Positions 9,239 through 17,732 of a DNA stretch of 64,000 nucleotides are shown here, one piece after another. Positions within the stretch are counted from its first letter, which is position 1; every line of letters begins with the position of its first letter. The stretch spans positions 248,001 through 312,000 of the forward strand of contig URXK01000001.1 in the NCBI GenBank assembly GCA_900551755.1, written 5' to 3'. The notes under the pieces were generated by a model. It saw only the letters and a program-made list of their open reading frames with translations. It had not been told where the DNA came from and did no database searches. The stretch comes from an uncultured Eubacterium sp. Lineage in GTDB: Bacteria; Bacillota; Clostridia; Lachnospirales; CAG-274. Both the position numbers and the translations under genes were made by a program.

Positions 9239-9554
9239 ATATTTTCTCCTTATATATTAATTATAATTGTAAACGATTAAAAAAATAAAGATTTAATATA
9301 TTTTAACACATAAATTTAATAATGTCTACCTTAAAAATTAAATTTCTTTTGCGGTTCATAGAAAATTTAACAAAATTTGTGATAATAAATTGTTTATTTT
9401 AAAAGGTCAAAAAAATATTTTAGTACAAAAATAATATTTAAAATTAATGTATAATATGTGTTTAAGCTATGTATAAAATAAGTTTTTTGTTGAATAATTT
9501 AATATAGTGTGTTAAAATGTACTAGATTTACAATTATTGCTAAGAGGTACTATA
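9239..9554. other. AT-rich divergent intergenic region
   Basis: 316 bases between the Lrp gene (minus) and the HD-domain gene (plus). Very AT-rich, with a TATAAT near 9450 and an AGAGGT ribosome binding site at the right end. I see no convincing ORF, RNA fold or repeat. Confidence 0.5.
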
Positions 9555-10037
9555 ATGAGCAGACTTGAAGATATTAAAAATTTAGTTGATAATATGCTAA
9601 TAGGTATTGAAAATGTTGCAGATAGGCGTAATGGATATGTTCATTTATATGGTGTGGCTGATTTTGCTAGTACAATTGCTTTAAAAAGAGGTCACGGCAA
9701 GGAATATGCTGAGCTTGCTTATATGGCAGGACTTTTACACGATTATGAAAAGTATAGAACTGGCATAGGTAAGGACCACGCAAGAAAAAGTGCAAAAGCT
9801 GTTAAAGAATTGTTGAAAAGTTGCAAATCCTTATCTGAAATAGAAATTGAAACTATATATGAGGCTATTTATTACCACAGTAACAAGGAGCAAGTTAATA
9901 CAGAATTTGATGAAATATTGAAAGATGCTGATGTTATGGAGCATTGGCTTAAAGAACCTACAGCACAAATTCATAAAGATTTGGATAGGGTTAAAAAACT
10001 TTGTAGTGAATTTAATTTTAATAATGTTGAATTTTAA
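9555..10037 (+). CDS. HD-domain phosphohydrolase (YqeK-like)
   Basis: Metal-dependent HD superfamily protein. His in GYVHLYGV, the His-Asp pair in GLLHDYEKY, a downstream YYHSN and Asp in ILKDADVMEHW are the expected ligands. The arrangement resembles YqeK, which hydrolyses diadenosine tetraphosphate, but the protein (160 residues) is shorter than most YqeK proteins, so the substrate is uncertain. Start chosen at ATG 9555 because AGAGGT precedes it by six bases; an in-frame upstream codon at 9537 lacks a site. Nine bases separate it from the HAD gene. Confidence 0.75.
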   Translation: MSRLEDIKNLVDNMLIGIENVADRRNGYVHLYGVADFASTIALKRGHGKEYAELAYMAGLLHDYEKYRTGIGKDHARKSAKAVKELLKSCKSLSEIEIETIYEAIYYHSNKEQVNTEFDEILKDADVMEHWLKEPTAQIHKDLDRVKKLCSEFNFNNVEF

Positions 10038-10046
10038 GGTGAGTAT

Positions 10047-10670
10047 ATGTTTGATGGAATTATATTTGATTTAGATGGAACATTGTGGGACGCAACTGAG
10101 GTTATATGCAAAACTTGGAATATAATATTAAAGTCTTATAGTGGTGTTAGAAATGAGCCAATTACAGTTAGTGAGCTTGAGGGTTGTATGGGACTTCAAC
10201 TTGATGAAATTGGTAAAAGGCTTTTTAAAAATGTAAATGCAAAATTAAGAAAAGAATTAATGGATAAGTGTTGTGACCTTGAATGTGTATATCTTGCTAA
10301 AGATGGCGGAAATTTATACCCAAATGTTGAAAAAACATTAAAAACTTTAAGTGAAAAGTATAAACTTTTCATTGTTAGTAATTGTCAGTGTGGATATATT
10401 GAAAGTTTTTATGAAGGTCATAATTTAGAAAAGTATTTTACTGATAAACTTAGTGCTGGTGAAACTGGTTTATCAAAAGGTGAAAATAATAAAATAATTA
10501 TTGAAAGAAATAACCTTAAAAATCCTATATATGTTGGTGATACTCAAGGTGACAAACAGTCTGCCGTTGATGCTGGTATTCCTTTTGTTTATGCTGAATA
10601 CGGCTTTGGTAGTGTTAATGGGTATGATTATAAAATTGAAAAGTTTGAAGATTTAGTTAAATTGTTTTAA
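10047..10670 (+). CDS. HAD-superfamily phosphatase
   Basis: 207 residues with HAD motif I FDLDGTLWDA (nucleophile D9 and acid/base D11), motif II FIVSNCQ, a Lys in TGLSKGENN and motif III YVGDTQGDKQSA. The helical cap is typical of the phosphoglycolate phosphatase (Gph/PgmB) group. Substrate not determinable. It forms a two-gene unit with the HD hydrolase upstream. Confidence 0.85.
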   Translation: MFDGIIFDLDGTLWDATEVICKTWNIILKSYSGVRNEPITVSELEGCMGLQLDEIGKRLFKNVNAKLRKELMDKCCDLECVYLAKDGGNLYPNVEKTLKTLSEKYKLFIVSNCQCGYIESFYEGHNLEKYFTDKLSAGETGLSKGENNKIIIERNNLKNPIYVGDTQGDKQSAVDAGIPFVYAEYGFGSVNGYDYKIEKFEDLVKLF

Positions 10671-10689
10671 TAATAGCGTATTTATAATT

Positions 10690-10726
10690 TAATTAATAAA
10701 AAAAGCCTGTCTATTACGGACAGGCT
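10690..10726 (-). terminator. Terminator of the sugar-acid dehydrogenase gene
   Basis: Perfect 8-bp stem AGCCTGTC/GACAGGCT with a 7-base loop, followed on the minus strand by eight T residues. May partly stop the convergent HAD transcript too. Confidence 0.85.
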
Positions 10727-10754
10727 AAATTTATATATATAAGTAATTTTTAAA

Positions 10755-11552
10755 TTACTTAGGCTGCTTACCGATGTAAGCAAGGATACCACCATCAACA
10801 TATAAGATGTGACCGTTAACTGCATTAGAAGCTTCAGAAGCAAGGAATACAGCAGGACCAGCTAATTCTTCTGGCTTTAACCATCTAGCAGCTGGAGTCT
10901 TAGCGATGATGAACTGGTCAAATGGATGTCTTGAACCATCAGGCTGGATTTCTCTTAAAGGAGCAGTCTGAGGAGTCTCGATGTAACCAGGTCCAATACC
11001 GTTACACTGAATATTGAATTCACCATATTCAGAACAGATATTTCTAGTAAGCATCTTAAGACCACCCTTAGCAGCAGCATAAGCAGAAACTGTTTCTCTA
11101 CCTAATTCAGACATCATAGAACAGATGTTGATAATCTTACCGTGACCCTTCTTAATCATTGAAGGAATAACTGCCTTAGAAACGATGAATGGTGCATTTA
11201 AGTCAACATCAATAACCTGACGGAACTCAGCAGCAGTCATTTCGCACATAGGAATTCTCTTGATGATACCAGCGTTGTTTACAAGAATATCAATAACGCC
11301 AACTTCCTTCTCGATAGTAGCTACCATATTGTTTACCTGCTCTTCGTTAGTAACATCGCAAACATAACCGTGTGCGTCAATACCAGCTTCCTTGTAAGCA
11401 GCTAAACCCTTGTCTACTAATTCCTGCTTAATATCGTTAAATACGATAGTAGCACCAGCCTTTGCCATACCAGAAGCAATAGCAAAACCGATACCATAAG
11501 ATGCACCAGTAACGAGGGCAATCTTACCGTTTAATGAAAAATCAATGCTCAT
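10755..11552 (-). CDS. Gluconate 5-dehydrogenase / KduD-like short-chain dehydrogenase
   Basis: NAD(P)-dependent SDR of 265 residues. Cofactor motif TGASYGIG, NNAG motif (ILVNNAGIIKR), catalytic Ser in NICSMMSELGRETVSAYAAAKG with Tyr-x-x-x-Lys, and substrate-loop GPGYIETPQTAPLRE. This pattern matches clostridial enzymes annotated as gluconate 5-dehydrogenase (IdnO) and is close to 2-dehydro-3-deoxygluconate dehydrogenases (KduD). Given the uxa genes nearby, a role in sugar-acid metabolism is likely; the exact substrate is unsettled. It has its own consensus promoter and terminator. Confidence 0.88.
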   Translation of the reverse strand: MSIDFSLNGKIALVTGASYGIGFAIASGMAKAGATIVFNDIKQELVDKGLAAYKEAGIDAHGYVCDVTNEEQVNNMVATIEKEVGVIDILVNNAGIIKRIPMCEMTAAEFRQVIDVDLNAPFIVSKAVIPSMIKKGHGKIINICSMMSELGRETVSAYAAAKGGLKMLTRNICSEYGEFNIQCNGIGPGYIETPQTAPLREIQPDGSRHPFDQFIIAKTPAARWLKPEELAGPAVFLASEASNAVNGHILYVDGGILAYIGKQPK

Positions 11553-11595
11553 TTTTTATACCTCCAAATATTATTAAGCACATTGCTTACTTTCA

Positions 11596-11624
11596 ATTAT
11601 AATACAAGTTTAATGATTTGTCAA
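11596..11624 (-). promoter_or_regulatory. Perfect-consensus sigma-A promoter
   Basis: Minus strand TTGACA (11619-11624), 17-base spacer, TATAAT (11596-11601), about 45 bases before the dehydrogenase start. Both hexamers match consensus fully, suggesting strong expression. Confidence 0.8.
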
Positions 11625-11702
11625 AACTTTATTGTAATATTATAGAAAAATTGCAGTAAAAAGGTAATTATATGTTAAAATTTGTATTTATTATATTTTC
11701 CT

Positions 11703-11731
11703 TTGCATTAATTTTAAGTATATGTTATAAT
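11703..11731 (+). promoter_or_regulatory. Probable extended -10 promoter of miaB
   Basis: TTGCAT (11703-11708), 17-base spacer and a perfect TATAAT (11726-11731) preceded by TATGT, an extended -10. It lies about 45 bases before the miaB start. Confidence 0.5.
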
Positions 11732-11776
11732 ATCAAATGCTACTGTGGATAATTTTGTTTTATGGAGGAAATAAAG

Positions 11777-13198
11777 TTGGAGAGAAACAACAATGTTTCT
11801 GCTGAAGAACTTAAAAGACAGCAGGAATTTATGGGAAAAATAAAGGAAATAGTTAAGCAAAAGTCAGAAGAAATTGGCAGACCTTTACGCTGTTGTATTC
11901 AGACTTTTGGTTGTCAGATGAATGCTCACGATTCTGAAAAGCTTTTGGGTATGCTTGAAGAAATGGGTTATGAGGAAACTCACGAGGAAAAAGAGGCTGA
12001 CTTTATTATTTACAATACTTGTTGTGTTAGAGAAAATGCTGAAAATAAGGTTTATGGTAACTTAGGTTACTTAAAGCATCAGAAAAAAGAAAATCCTAAT
12101 ATGAAGATTGCTCTATGTGGTTGTATGATGCAGCAAGATGTTGTTTTGCAGACTATTAGACAAAAATATAAGCACGTTGATATTGTTTTTGGTACTTTTA
12201 ATTTGTATAAACTTGCAGAGCTTATGTATACAAATATTGAAACTAATTCACCTGTTTTTGATATTTGGAAAGAGCACGGTGAAATTGTTGAAGATTTACC
12301 AACTATTAGACATTTTAAGTATAAAGCTAGTGTAAATATTATGTTTGGTTGTAACAATTTCTGTTCATACTGTATAGTTCCTTATGTTAGAGGTAGAGAA
12401 AGAAGTCGTTGCTCATTTGAAATTATAAATGAAATTAAGGCACTTGCTAATGATGGAGTTAAGGAAATTACTCTCCTTGGTCAAAATGTAAATAGTTATG
12501 GCAAGGGTCTTGAAGAAAATATTACTTTTGCTGACCTTTTGAGAAAGGTTAATGAAATTGATGGCATTGAAAGAATTAGATTTATGACTTCACACCCTAA
12601 GGATTTAAGTGATGACCTTATTTATGCTATGAGAGATTGTGACAAGGTATGTAATCATATTCATTTACCTTTCCAGGCTGGTAACAATGAAATCCTTAGA
12701 AGAATGAATAGAAAATATACAAAGGAACATTATCTTAACCTTGTTGAAAAAATAAGAAAAGAAATTCCTGATATTGCTCTTACTACTGATATTATTGTTG
12801 GTTTCCCAGGTGAAACAGCAGAAGATGTTGATGATACTATTGATGTAATTAAGAAGGCTAAGTTTAATGGTGCATTTACATTTATTTATTCAAAGAGAAC
12901 TGGTACACCTGCTGCAACTATGGATAATCAGGTTGAGGAAAAAGATGCTAAATCAAACTTTAATAGAGTTCTTGATGCTTTAAATCCTATTATTTATGAC
13001 TTAAACTGTGCTAAGGTTGGTAATACATACAAGGTAATGGCAGATGATGTAAGTGCTAATGACCCTAGTTATATTACTGGTAGATTAGAGGATAATTCTC
13101 TTGTACATTTTAAGGGCGACAAGTCAATGATTGGTCAAATATTTGATGTTAAGATTATTGATTGTAAGACTTTCTATTTAATTGGTGAAAAGGCTTAA
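11777..13198 (+). CDS. miaB: tRNA-2-methylthio-N6-dimethylallyladenosine synthase MiaB
   Basis: Radical-SAM methylthiotransferase that methylthiolates i6A37 in tRNAs reading UNN codons. UPF0004 domain with three cluster cysteines (TFGCQMNAHDSE, YNTCCVRE, LCGCMMQ), radical SAM motif FGCNNFCSYCIVPYVRG, and a C-terminal TRAM domain. The likely start is TTG 11777 rather than ATG 11762: the ATGGAGG at 11762 supplies the GGAGG site eight bases ahead of the TTG. That gives 473 residues. The small DUF3006 gene follows after 23 bases. Confidence 0.95.
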   Translation: MERNNNVSAEELKRQQEFMGKIKEIVKQKSEEIGRPLRCCIQTFGCQMNAHDSEKLLGMLEEMGYEETHEEKEADFIIYNTCCVRENAENKVYGNLGYLKHQKKENPNMKIALCGCMMQQDVVLQTIRQKYKHVDIVFGTFNLYKLAELMYTNIETNSPVFDIWKEHGEIVEDLPTIRHFKYKASVNIMFGCNNFCSYCIVPYVRGRERSRCSFEIINEIKALANDGVKEITLLGQNVNSYGKGLEENITFADLLRKVNEIDGIERIRFMTSHPKDLSDDLIYAMRDCDKVCNHIHLPFQAGNNEILRRMNRKYTKEHYLNLVEKIRKEIPDIALTTDIIVGFPGETAEDVDDTIDVIKKAKFNGAFTFIYSKRTGTPAATMDNQVEEKDAKSNFNRVLDALNPIIYDLNCAKVGNTYKVMADDVSANDPSYITGRLEDNSLVHFKGDKSMIGQIFDVKIIDCKTFYLIGEKA

Positions 13199-13221
13199 AC
13201 ATTTAATAGAGGAGGTATTTT

Positions 13222-13431
13222 ATGTTTATTGTTGATAGAATAGAAGAAGGGTTAGCTGTTATTTATGACGATGAGGGCAAACATTTTAATGTTGATGTAA
13301 ATAAAATAAATGGTGCTGTTTCTGATGGTGCTGTTGTTTTTTGTGATAATGGTGTTTGGTCTGTTGATGAAGCAGAAACAAAAAAAAGAATGGATAGGGC
13401 TAGAGCTAGATTAAATAGGCTTTTTAATTAA
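13222..13431 (+). CDS. DUF3006 family protein
   Basis: 69 residues beginning MFIVDRIEEGLAVIYDD, the characteristic start of the DUF3006 family, a small predicted beta-rich domain of unknown function. The tail is basic and helical (KKRMDRARARLNRLF). A strong GGAGGT site precedes it. Probably cotranscribed with miaB; no function is established. Confidence 0.85.
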   Translation: MFIVDRIEEGLAVIYDDEGKHFNVDVNKINGAVSDGAVVFCDNGVWSVDEAETKKRMDRARARLNRLFN

Positions 13432-13439
13432 AAATTATC

Positions 13440-13472
13440 CCCCTTAGTCAGTTAAATTGACTAAGGGGATTT
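13440..13472. terminator. Bidirectional terminator
   Basis: 11-bp perfect stem CCCCTTAGTCA/TGACTAAGGGG, 7-base loop, T-rich on both exits, between the DUF3006 gene and the convergent GNAT gene. Confidence 0.85.
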
Positions 13473-13483
13473 TAAATGCAATC

Positions 13484-14011
13484 TTAAAAATTAGATATTT
13501 TCTTTTCAAGTAAAACAAGATTTACATTTGGTATTCCGTTAAAATTACAATATACAATACCGATTTCTTCATATCCCAATTTATTGTAAAAAGAACGAGC
13601 AACTGTATTTTTCTTGTTTGTATCTATACGAAGTAATGAACAACCTTGTTCCAATGCGTACTCCTCATAACATTTAACAAATTTTTTGCCTATGCCACTT
13701 TTTCCATATTCAGGTGAAACAACTAAAGTGTGCAAAACCATAATTTTATTATTGTCTGCTGTGTATTTCCAGTTGCCTTTTGTATATGCTTCTGGCTGTA
13801 TATGGTTTATAATTCCAGAGGCAAGTATTTTGCCATTTTCTTCATAAACAAATAAGTCATTTCTGTTTAATGCTGAAATAGCTGTATCCTTAATAGGATA
13901 AACATTTGGTAACCAGCCAATGTGAGTGATTTGTTTTTCTTCTTGCTCAAGTATTTTTTTGTATATTTCAGCAATAGAGTTAATATCATCTGAATTTGCT
14001 TTTCTAAACAT
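13484..14011 (-). CDS. GNAT-family N-acetyltransferase
   Basis: 175 residues with the acetyl-CoA fold. HTLVVSPEYGKSGIGKKFVKC contains the motif A Q/R-x-x-G-x-G/A equivalent (YGKSGIG), followed by RIDTNKKNTVARSFYNKLGYEE, typical of small-molecule acetyltransferases. AGAGGA precedes the ATG at 14011. Substrate unknown. Confidence 0.85.
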   Translation of the reverse strand: MFRKANSDDINSIAEIYKKILEQEEKQITHIGWLPNVYPIKDTAISALNRNDLFVYEENGKILASGIINHIQPEAYTKGNWKYTADNNKIMVLHTLVVSPEYGKSGIGKKFVKCYEEYALEQGCSLLRIDTNKKNTVARSFYNKLGYEEIGIVYCNFNGIPNVNLVLLEKKISNF

Positions 14012-14060
14012 AAATAATTCCTCTTTATTATAAAATATTTATTTGATATATAAATATAAA

Positions 14061-14090
14061 AAATTCTTCCCCAATTTAAGGGAAGAATTT
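14061..14090 (-). terminator. Terminator of the DUF4364 gene
   Basis: 11-bp perfect stem AAATTCTTCCC/GGGAAGAATTT with an 8-base loop and a T-rich minus-strand exit, just past the stop at 14101. Confidence 0.75.
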
Positions 14091-14100
14091 TAAATGAATT

Positions 14101-14679
14101 TTAGTTTTCAGTTTCTTTAACTTCAATATTTGTATCAACTTTAGAATCTGTGCTATCATCGCTCAAAAGTGATTGAAGTAAGTTGTTATAAATAGTGCTT
14201 ACATTTTGTTTCCAATTCTTTTTAACTTGTTTAGCCATATCTTTTGTAACTACAGTAAGATTAAGCTCCATAAGAGTTACATCGTCCTCAATAAAGCTAC
14301 ATTTAACAATATATTCGTTTTCATCATATTGAAAATAATTGGCTGATACAGCATATTCCTTTTTAATTACACCCTTATTTTTACGAACATAGGATATAAT
14401 ACTTTTTCTTTTTGATTCAGGTATAAGCTTAGAAAAAGTGTTTACTGTTTTTTCTCCGTCATCAGTCAAACTGTAGTATGTAACATTATCGTCTTTGTTT
14501 GTTTCTATTATACCATTTTGCTCCATTTCTGTTATATAAGTTTGGAATTCAAAATAGTCCATATAATCATTAACTGCAAAATTGTATAAATGTTCCCAAG
14601 ATAGGGGCATATCCATCTGATACATCAAATATAGAATTATTAACCTGTTTTCTGCGACCAATCGGTTAGACTTGTACAT
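14101..14679 (-). CDS. DUF4364 family protein
   Basis: 192 residues. The N-terminal half (about 1-85) looks like a winged helix (LVAENRLIILYLMYQMDMPLS and ITEMEQNGIIE then YYSLTDDGEKTV). The C-terminal half is an alpha/beta region of unknown role ending in an acidic tail. The family is clostridial and uncharacterised; a PadR/wHTH-like regulator is a reasonable guess. Its promoter contains a match to the Spo0A box, suggesting control by the sporulation master regulator. Confidence 0.8.
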   Translation of the reverse strand: MYKSNRLVAENRLIILYLMYQMDMPLSWEHLYNFAVNDYMDYFEFQTYITEMEQNGIIETNKDDNVTYYSLTDDGEKTVNTFSKLIPESKRKSIISYVRKNKGVIKKEYAVSANYFQYDENEYIVKCSFIEDDVTLMELNLTVVTKDMAKQVKKNWKQNVSTIYNNLLQSLLSDDSTDSKVDTNIEVKETEN

Positions 14680-14714
14680 AACATTAATACCTTCTTAAAA
14701 GTGAAATATTAATT

Positions 14715-14743
14715 ATTATACCTCATTTTGTCGAATATGTAAA
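14715..14743 (-). promoter_or_regulatory. DUF4364 promoter containing a Spo0A-box match
   Basis: Minus strand TTTACA (14738-14743), 17-base spacer, TATAAT (14715-14720). On the plus strand TTTGTCGAA (14727-14735), the consensus Spo0A recognition sequence, sits wholly inside the spacer. Binding there would be expected to repress. Confidence 0.55.
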
Positions 14744-14829
14744 TCTAATTATTTATAAAAAATTATATAAATATTTTGTGTAAATATAACAAATTTTTAT
14801 AAGTTAGTATAAAAATCAACATTTTTAGA

Positions 14830-17187
14830 CTAAAATCCAATAAAACTGCCTATTAAATAAACTAAAAATGCAACTAACCAAGCTATAGCACATTGACAAA
14901 TTACCACAATAAAAGCACCTTTTCTGCCCATTTCTCTTTTTACAGCACCAATAGCTGCTACACAAGGTGTATACAAAAGGGTGAAAATAAGAAAAACAAA
15001 AGCTGAAAATGTGTTAAACATTTCTTTTAATGACTCAACATTTCCACCTAAAAGTACAGTAAGTGTACTAACTACACTTTCTTTGGCTGTGAAACCAGTA
15101 ATAAGGGCTGTTGAAATTCTCCAATCATCAAATCCTAATGGCTTAAAAATAGGAGCAATAAAGTTACCTAACATTGCCAATAAACTATCTGATGAATTTG
15201 TAACAACATTTAATCTACTGTCAAAAGACTGTAAAAACCATATTACAATTGCTGCAATAAAAATTATTGTAAAGGCTTTTGTTATAAAATCCTTTGCTTT
15301 TTCCCACATAAGTCTAAATACATTTTTGTAACTTGGTAATCTGTAATTAGGCAATTCCATAACAAAAGGTACAGGGTTGCCTTTAAATGCTGAACCTTTA
15401 AGTATAAGTGCAAATACAATTCCAGTTACAATACCTATCAAATACATTGAAATCATTATTACAACTTTATATTTTGGAAAAAAGGCAGCAGTGAAAAAAG
15501 CATAAATTGGCAATTTTGCAGAACAGCTCATAAAAGGAGTAAGCAAAATAGTCATTTTTCTATCTCTTTCTGATGGTAATGTTCTTGTTGCCATTATAGC
15601 AGGAACAGAACAACCAAAGCCTATAAGCATTGGCACAAAACTTCTGCCAGAAAGACCTATTTTTCTTAGCATACTATCCATAACAAAGGCAACTCTTGCC
15701 ATATAACCACTATCTTCAAGTATAGATAAAAAGAAAAATAACACAACAATAACAGGCAAAAAGCTAAGGACACTACCTACACCGGCAAAGATACCGTCAA
15801 TAATAAGTGAATGAACTACATCGTTTATTTCATATAATGTTAATGCCTTGTCGCATAAATTAGTGATATAATTAATAGCTATTTCCATAAGATTGGATAA
15901 AGAGCCACCTAATGGACCAAATGTTGCCCAAAATACAAATCCTAATATTCCAACAAAGGCAGGAATAGCAGTATATTTTCCAGTAAGTATTTTATCTGCC
16001 TTTACACTTCTTTTATGTTCAATACTTTCACTTGGCTTAACGACTGTTTCGTCACAAAGTTTTTCTATAAAGCTAAAACGCATATCTGCAAGGGCAGCCA
16101 TTCTGTCTTTGCCACTTTCTTCTTCCATTTGAACAATCATATGTTCAAGAGTTTCTATTTCATTTTCGTCAAGGTGAAGGGCATTTAAAATAAGTTTGTC
16201 GCCTTCAACAAGTTTTGTTGCAGCAAACCTTAAAGGAATACCATATTTTTTAGAATGGTCTTCGATTAAGTGAGCTACGGCGTGTATACATCTGTGTATA
16301 GGACCGTCCTCATTGCTTGCGTTGCAAAAATCAAGTCGTCCAGGTTTTTCGTTATATCTTGCTACATGAATTGCGTGTTCAACGAGTTCATCAATACCCT
16401 CGTTTTTAGATGCTGATATTGGTATAACTGGTATGCCTAAAGTTGCTTCCATAGCATTAATATCAATTGTGCCACCGTTAATTCTAACTTCGTCCATCAT
16501 ATTTAAAGCAAGTACCATAGGAATATTAAGCTCTATTAACTGCATTGTCAAATACAGATTTCTTTCTATATTTGTTGCGTCTAATATATTAATAATGCCA
16601 TTAGGTTTTTCTTTAAGTATAAATTCTCTAGTTACAATTTCTTCACTTGTATAAGGTGAAAGAGAGTATATACCAGGTAAATCTGTAACTGTTGCTTCTG
16701 AATGATTTCTTATAGCTCCGTCTTTTCTATCTACAGTAACGCCAGGAAAGTTGCCAACGTGTTGGTTTGAACCTGTCAACTGATTAAATAGAGTTGTTTT
16801 ACCACAATTTTGGTTGCCAGCAAGAGCAAATGTTATTGGATAGCCTTCTGGTATTTCTGTTCCACTCTTTTTAGGTTTGTAGCTTTTATCTTCGCCTACA
16901 CCTGGGTGTTTTACTATAGTTGCTGGTCGTTGCTGTTTTTTGTAGCTGTGCATATCGTGTATGTTCTTTAAAGTAATCATAGCTGCGTCAGCTTTTCTTA
17001 TTGTAAGCTCGTACCCTCTTACTCTAAGTTCTATAGGGTCGCCCATTGGTGCAGTTTTAACAAGTGTAACCTCTGTATTTGGAGTAAGCCCCATATCTAA
17101 AATATGTTGACGCAAAGCTGGTTCATCACAATTAACTGCCTCAATTACAGCATCTTTTCCTAGTTGTAATTTATCCAGTGTCATCAT
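14830..17187 (-). CDS. feoB: Fused FeoA-FeoB ferrous iron transporter
   Basis: G-protein-coupled Fe(II) importer of the cytoplasmic membrane. Residues about 1-75 form a FeoA-like SH3 domain (LDKLQLGKDAVIEAVNC). A G domain follows: G1 GNQNCGKTT, G3 DLPGIYSLSPY, G4 NMMDE, G5 SASKNEG. The C-terminal membrane part has repeated Gate motifs (MLIGFGCSVPAIMATRTL and TPCVAAIGAVKREMG). At 785 residues it is longer than plain FeoB because of the FeoA fusion. Its ATG overlaps the stop of the upstream ArsC/Spx-like gene by four bases, implying translational coupling. No Fur site was identified with confidence. Confidence 0.95.
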   Translation of the reverse strand: MMTLDKLQLGKDAVIEAVNCDEPALRQHILDMGLTPNTEVTLVKTAPMGDPIELRVRGYELTIRKADAAMITLKNIHDMHSYKKQQRPATIVKHPGVGEDKSYKPKKSGTEIPEGYPITFALAGNQNCGKTTLFNQLTGSNQHVGNFPGVTVDRKDGAIRNHSEATVTDLPGIYSLSPYTSEEIVTREFILKEKPNGIINILDATNIERNLYLTMQLIELNIPMVLALNMMDEVRINGGTIDINAMEATLGIPVIPISASKNEGIDELVEHAIHVARYNEKPGRLDFCNASNEDGPIHRCIHAVAHLIEDHSKKYGIPLRFAATKLVEGDKLILNALHLDENEIETLEHMIVQMEEESGKDRMAALADMRFSFIEKLCDETVVKPSESIEHKRSVKADKILTGKYTAIPAFVGILGFVFWATFGPLGGSLSNLMEIAINYITNLCDKALTLYEINDVVHSLIIDGIFAGVGSVLSFLPVIVVLFFFLSILEDSGYMARVAFVMDSMLRKIGLSGRSFVPMLIGFGCSVPAIMATRTLPSERDRKMTILLTPFMSCSAKLPIYAFFTAAFFPKYKVVIMISMYLIGIVTGIVFALILKGSAFKGNPVPFVMELPNYRLPSYKNVFRLMWEKAKDFITKAFTIIFIAAIVIWFLQSFDSRLNVVTNSSDSLLAMLGNFIAPIFKPLGFDDWRISTALITGFTAKESVVSTLTVLLGGNVESLKEMFNTFSAFVFLIFTLLYTPCVAAIGAVKREMGRKGAFIVVICQCAIAWLVAFLVYLIGSFIGF

Positions 17188-17537
17188 ATTTTAAGTTTTT
17201 CCTCCCACTCTTTTACCTTAAAACCTGTTAGTACAAAGTCATCACCAACTAGAATAGGTCTTTTAACAAGCATACCATCACTTGCAAGTATATCAAGAGC
17301 TTCATCTTGGCTCATAGTAGGAAGTTTGTCCTTAAGCTGTAACTCTCTGTATTTTAAACCACTGGTATTAAAAAATTTTTTTAGTGGCATACCACTTTTT
17401 GCAAGCCATAACTTCAATTCATCTTTTTTTGGATTGTTTTCAATAATGTGTCTGTCTTCAAATGAAAAACCATTGTCAATAAGCCATTTCTTCGCCTTTT
17501 GACAAGTTGAGCATTTAGGATATTCAACAAATAACAT
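17184..17537 (-). CDS. ArsC/Spx-family thioredoxin-fold protein
   Basis: 117 residues with an N-terminal CxxC (YPKCSTCQKAKKWL, C10 and C13) and the conserved RPI-like segment (MLVKRPILVG) of the arsenate reductase-like/Spx family. It resembles YusI/YffB-type proteins rather than authentic ArsC. First gene of a two-gene unit with feoAB, with a 4-base overlap. This suggests a redox or iron-linked role, but the function is not known. Confidence 0.82.
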   Translation of the reverse strand: MLFVEYPKCSTCQKAKKWLIDNGFSFEDRHIIENNPKKDELKLWLAKSGMPLKKFFNTSGLKYRELQLKDKLPTMSQDEALDILASDGMLVKRPILVGDDFVLTGFKVKEWEEKLKI

Positions 17538-17576
17538 AACAATTTCCCCTTTACATACAATTTTTTTCTAGTTTAG

Positions 17577-17605
17577 ATTATAACATATTACAAACATCAT
17601 TTAAA
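17577..17605 (-). promoter_or_regulatory. Probable promoter of the ArsC/Spx-like - feoAB operon
   Basis: Minus strand TTTAAA (17600-17605), 17-base spacer, perfect TATAAT (17577-17582) with TATG immediately upstream. Confidence 0.5.
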
Positions 17606-17686
17606 CTCTATTTTAGATTTTTCTTTTTTATCTCTAATTTTATTTTAATTAAATACTACTTTTTATTTAATGTTTAATTGGTAATA

Positions 17687-17715
17687 TTTACATTGTAGCA
17701 AGGCTACAGAATAAT
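17687..17715 (+). promoter_or_regulatory. Promoter with palindromic operator in its spacer
   Basis: TTTACA (17687-17692), 17-base spacer and AATAAT (17710-17715) precede the lipoprotein gene. The spacer holds a perfect dyad TGTAGC-AAG-GCTACA (17694-17708). A regulator bound there would lie between the two hexamers. Confidence 0.55.
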
Positions 17716-17732
17716 TTTAAGGAGTGATTAAT

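Noticed and set aside
11617..11625. TTTGTCAAA resembling a Spo0A box
   Set aside because: It is the reverse complement of the perfect TTGACA -35 hexamer of the dehydrogenase promoter; the match needs no further explanation.
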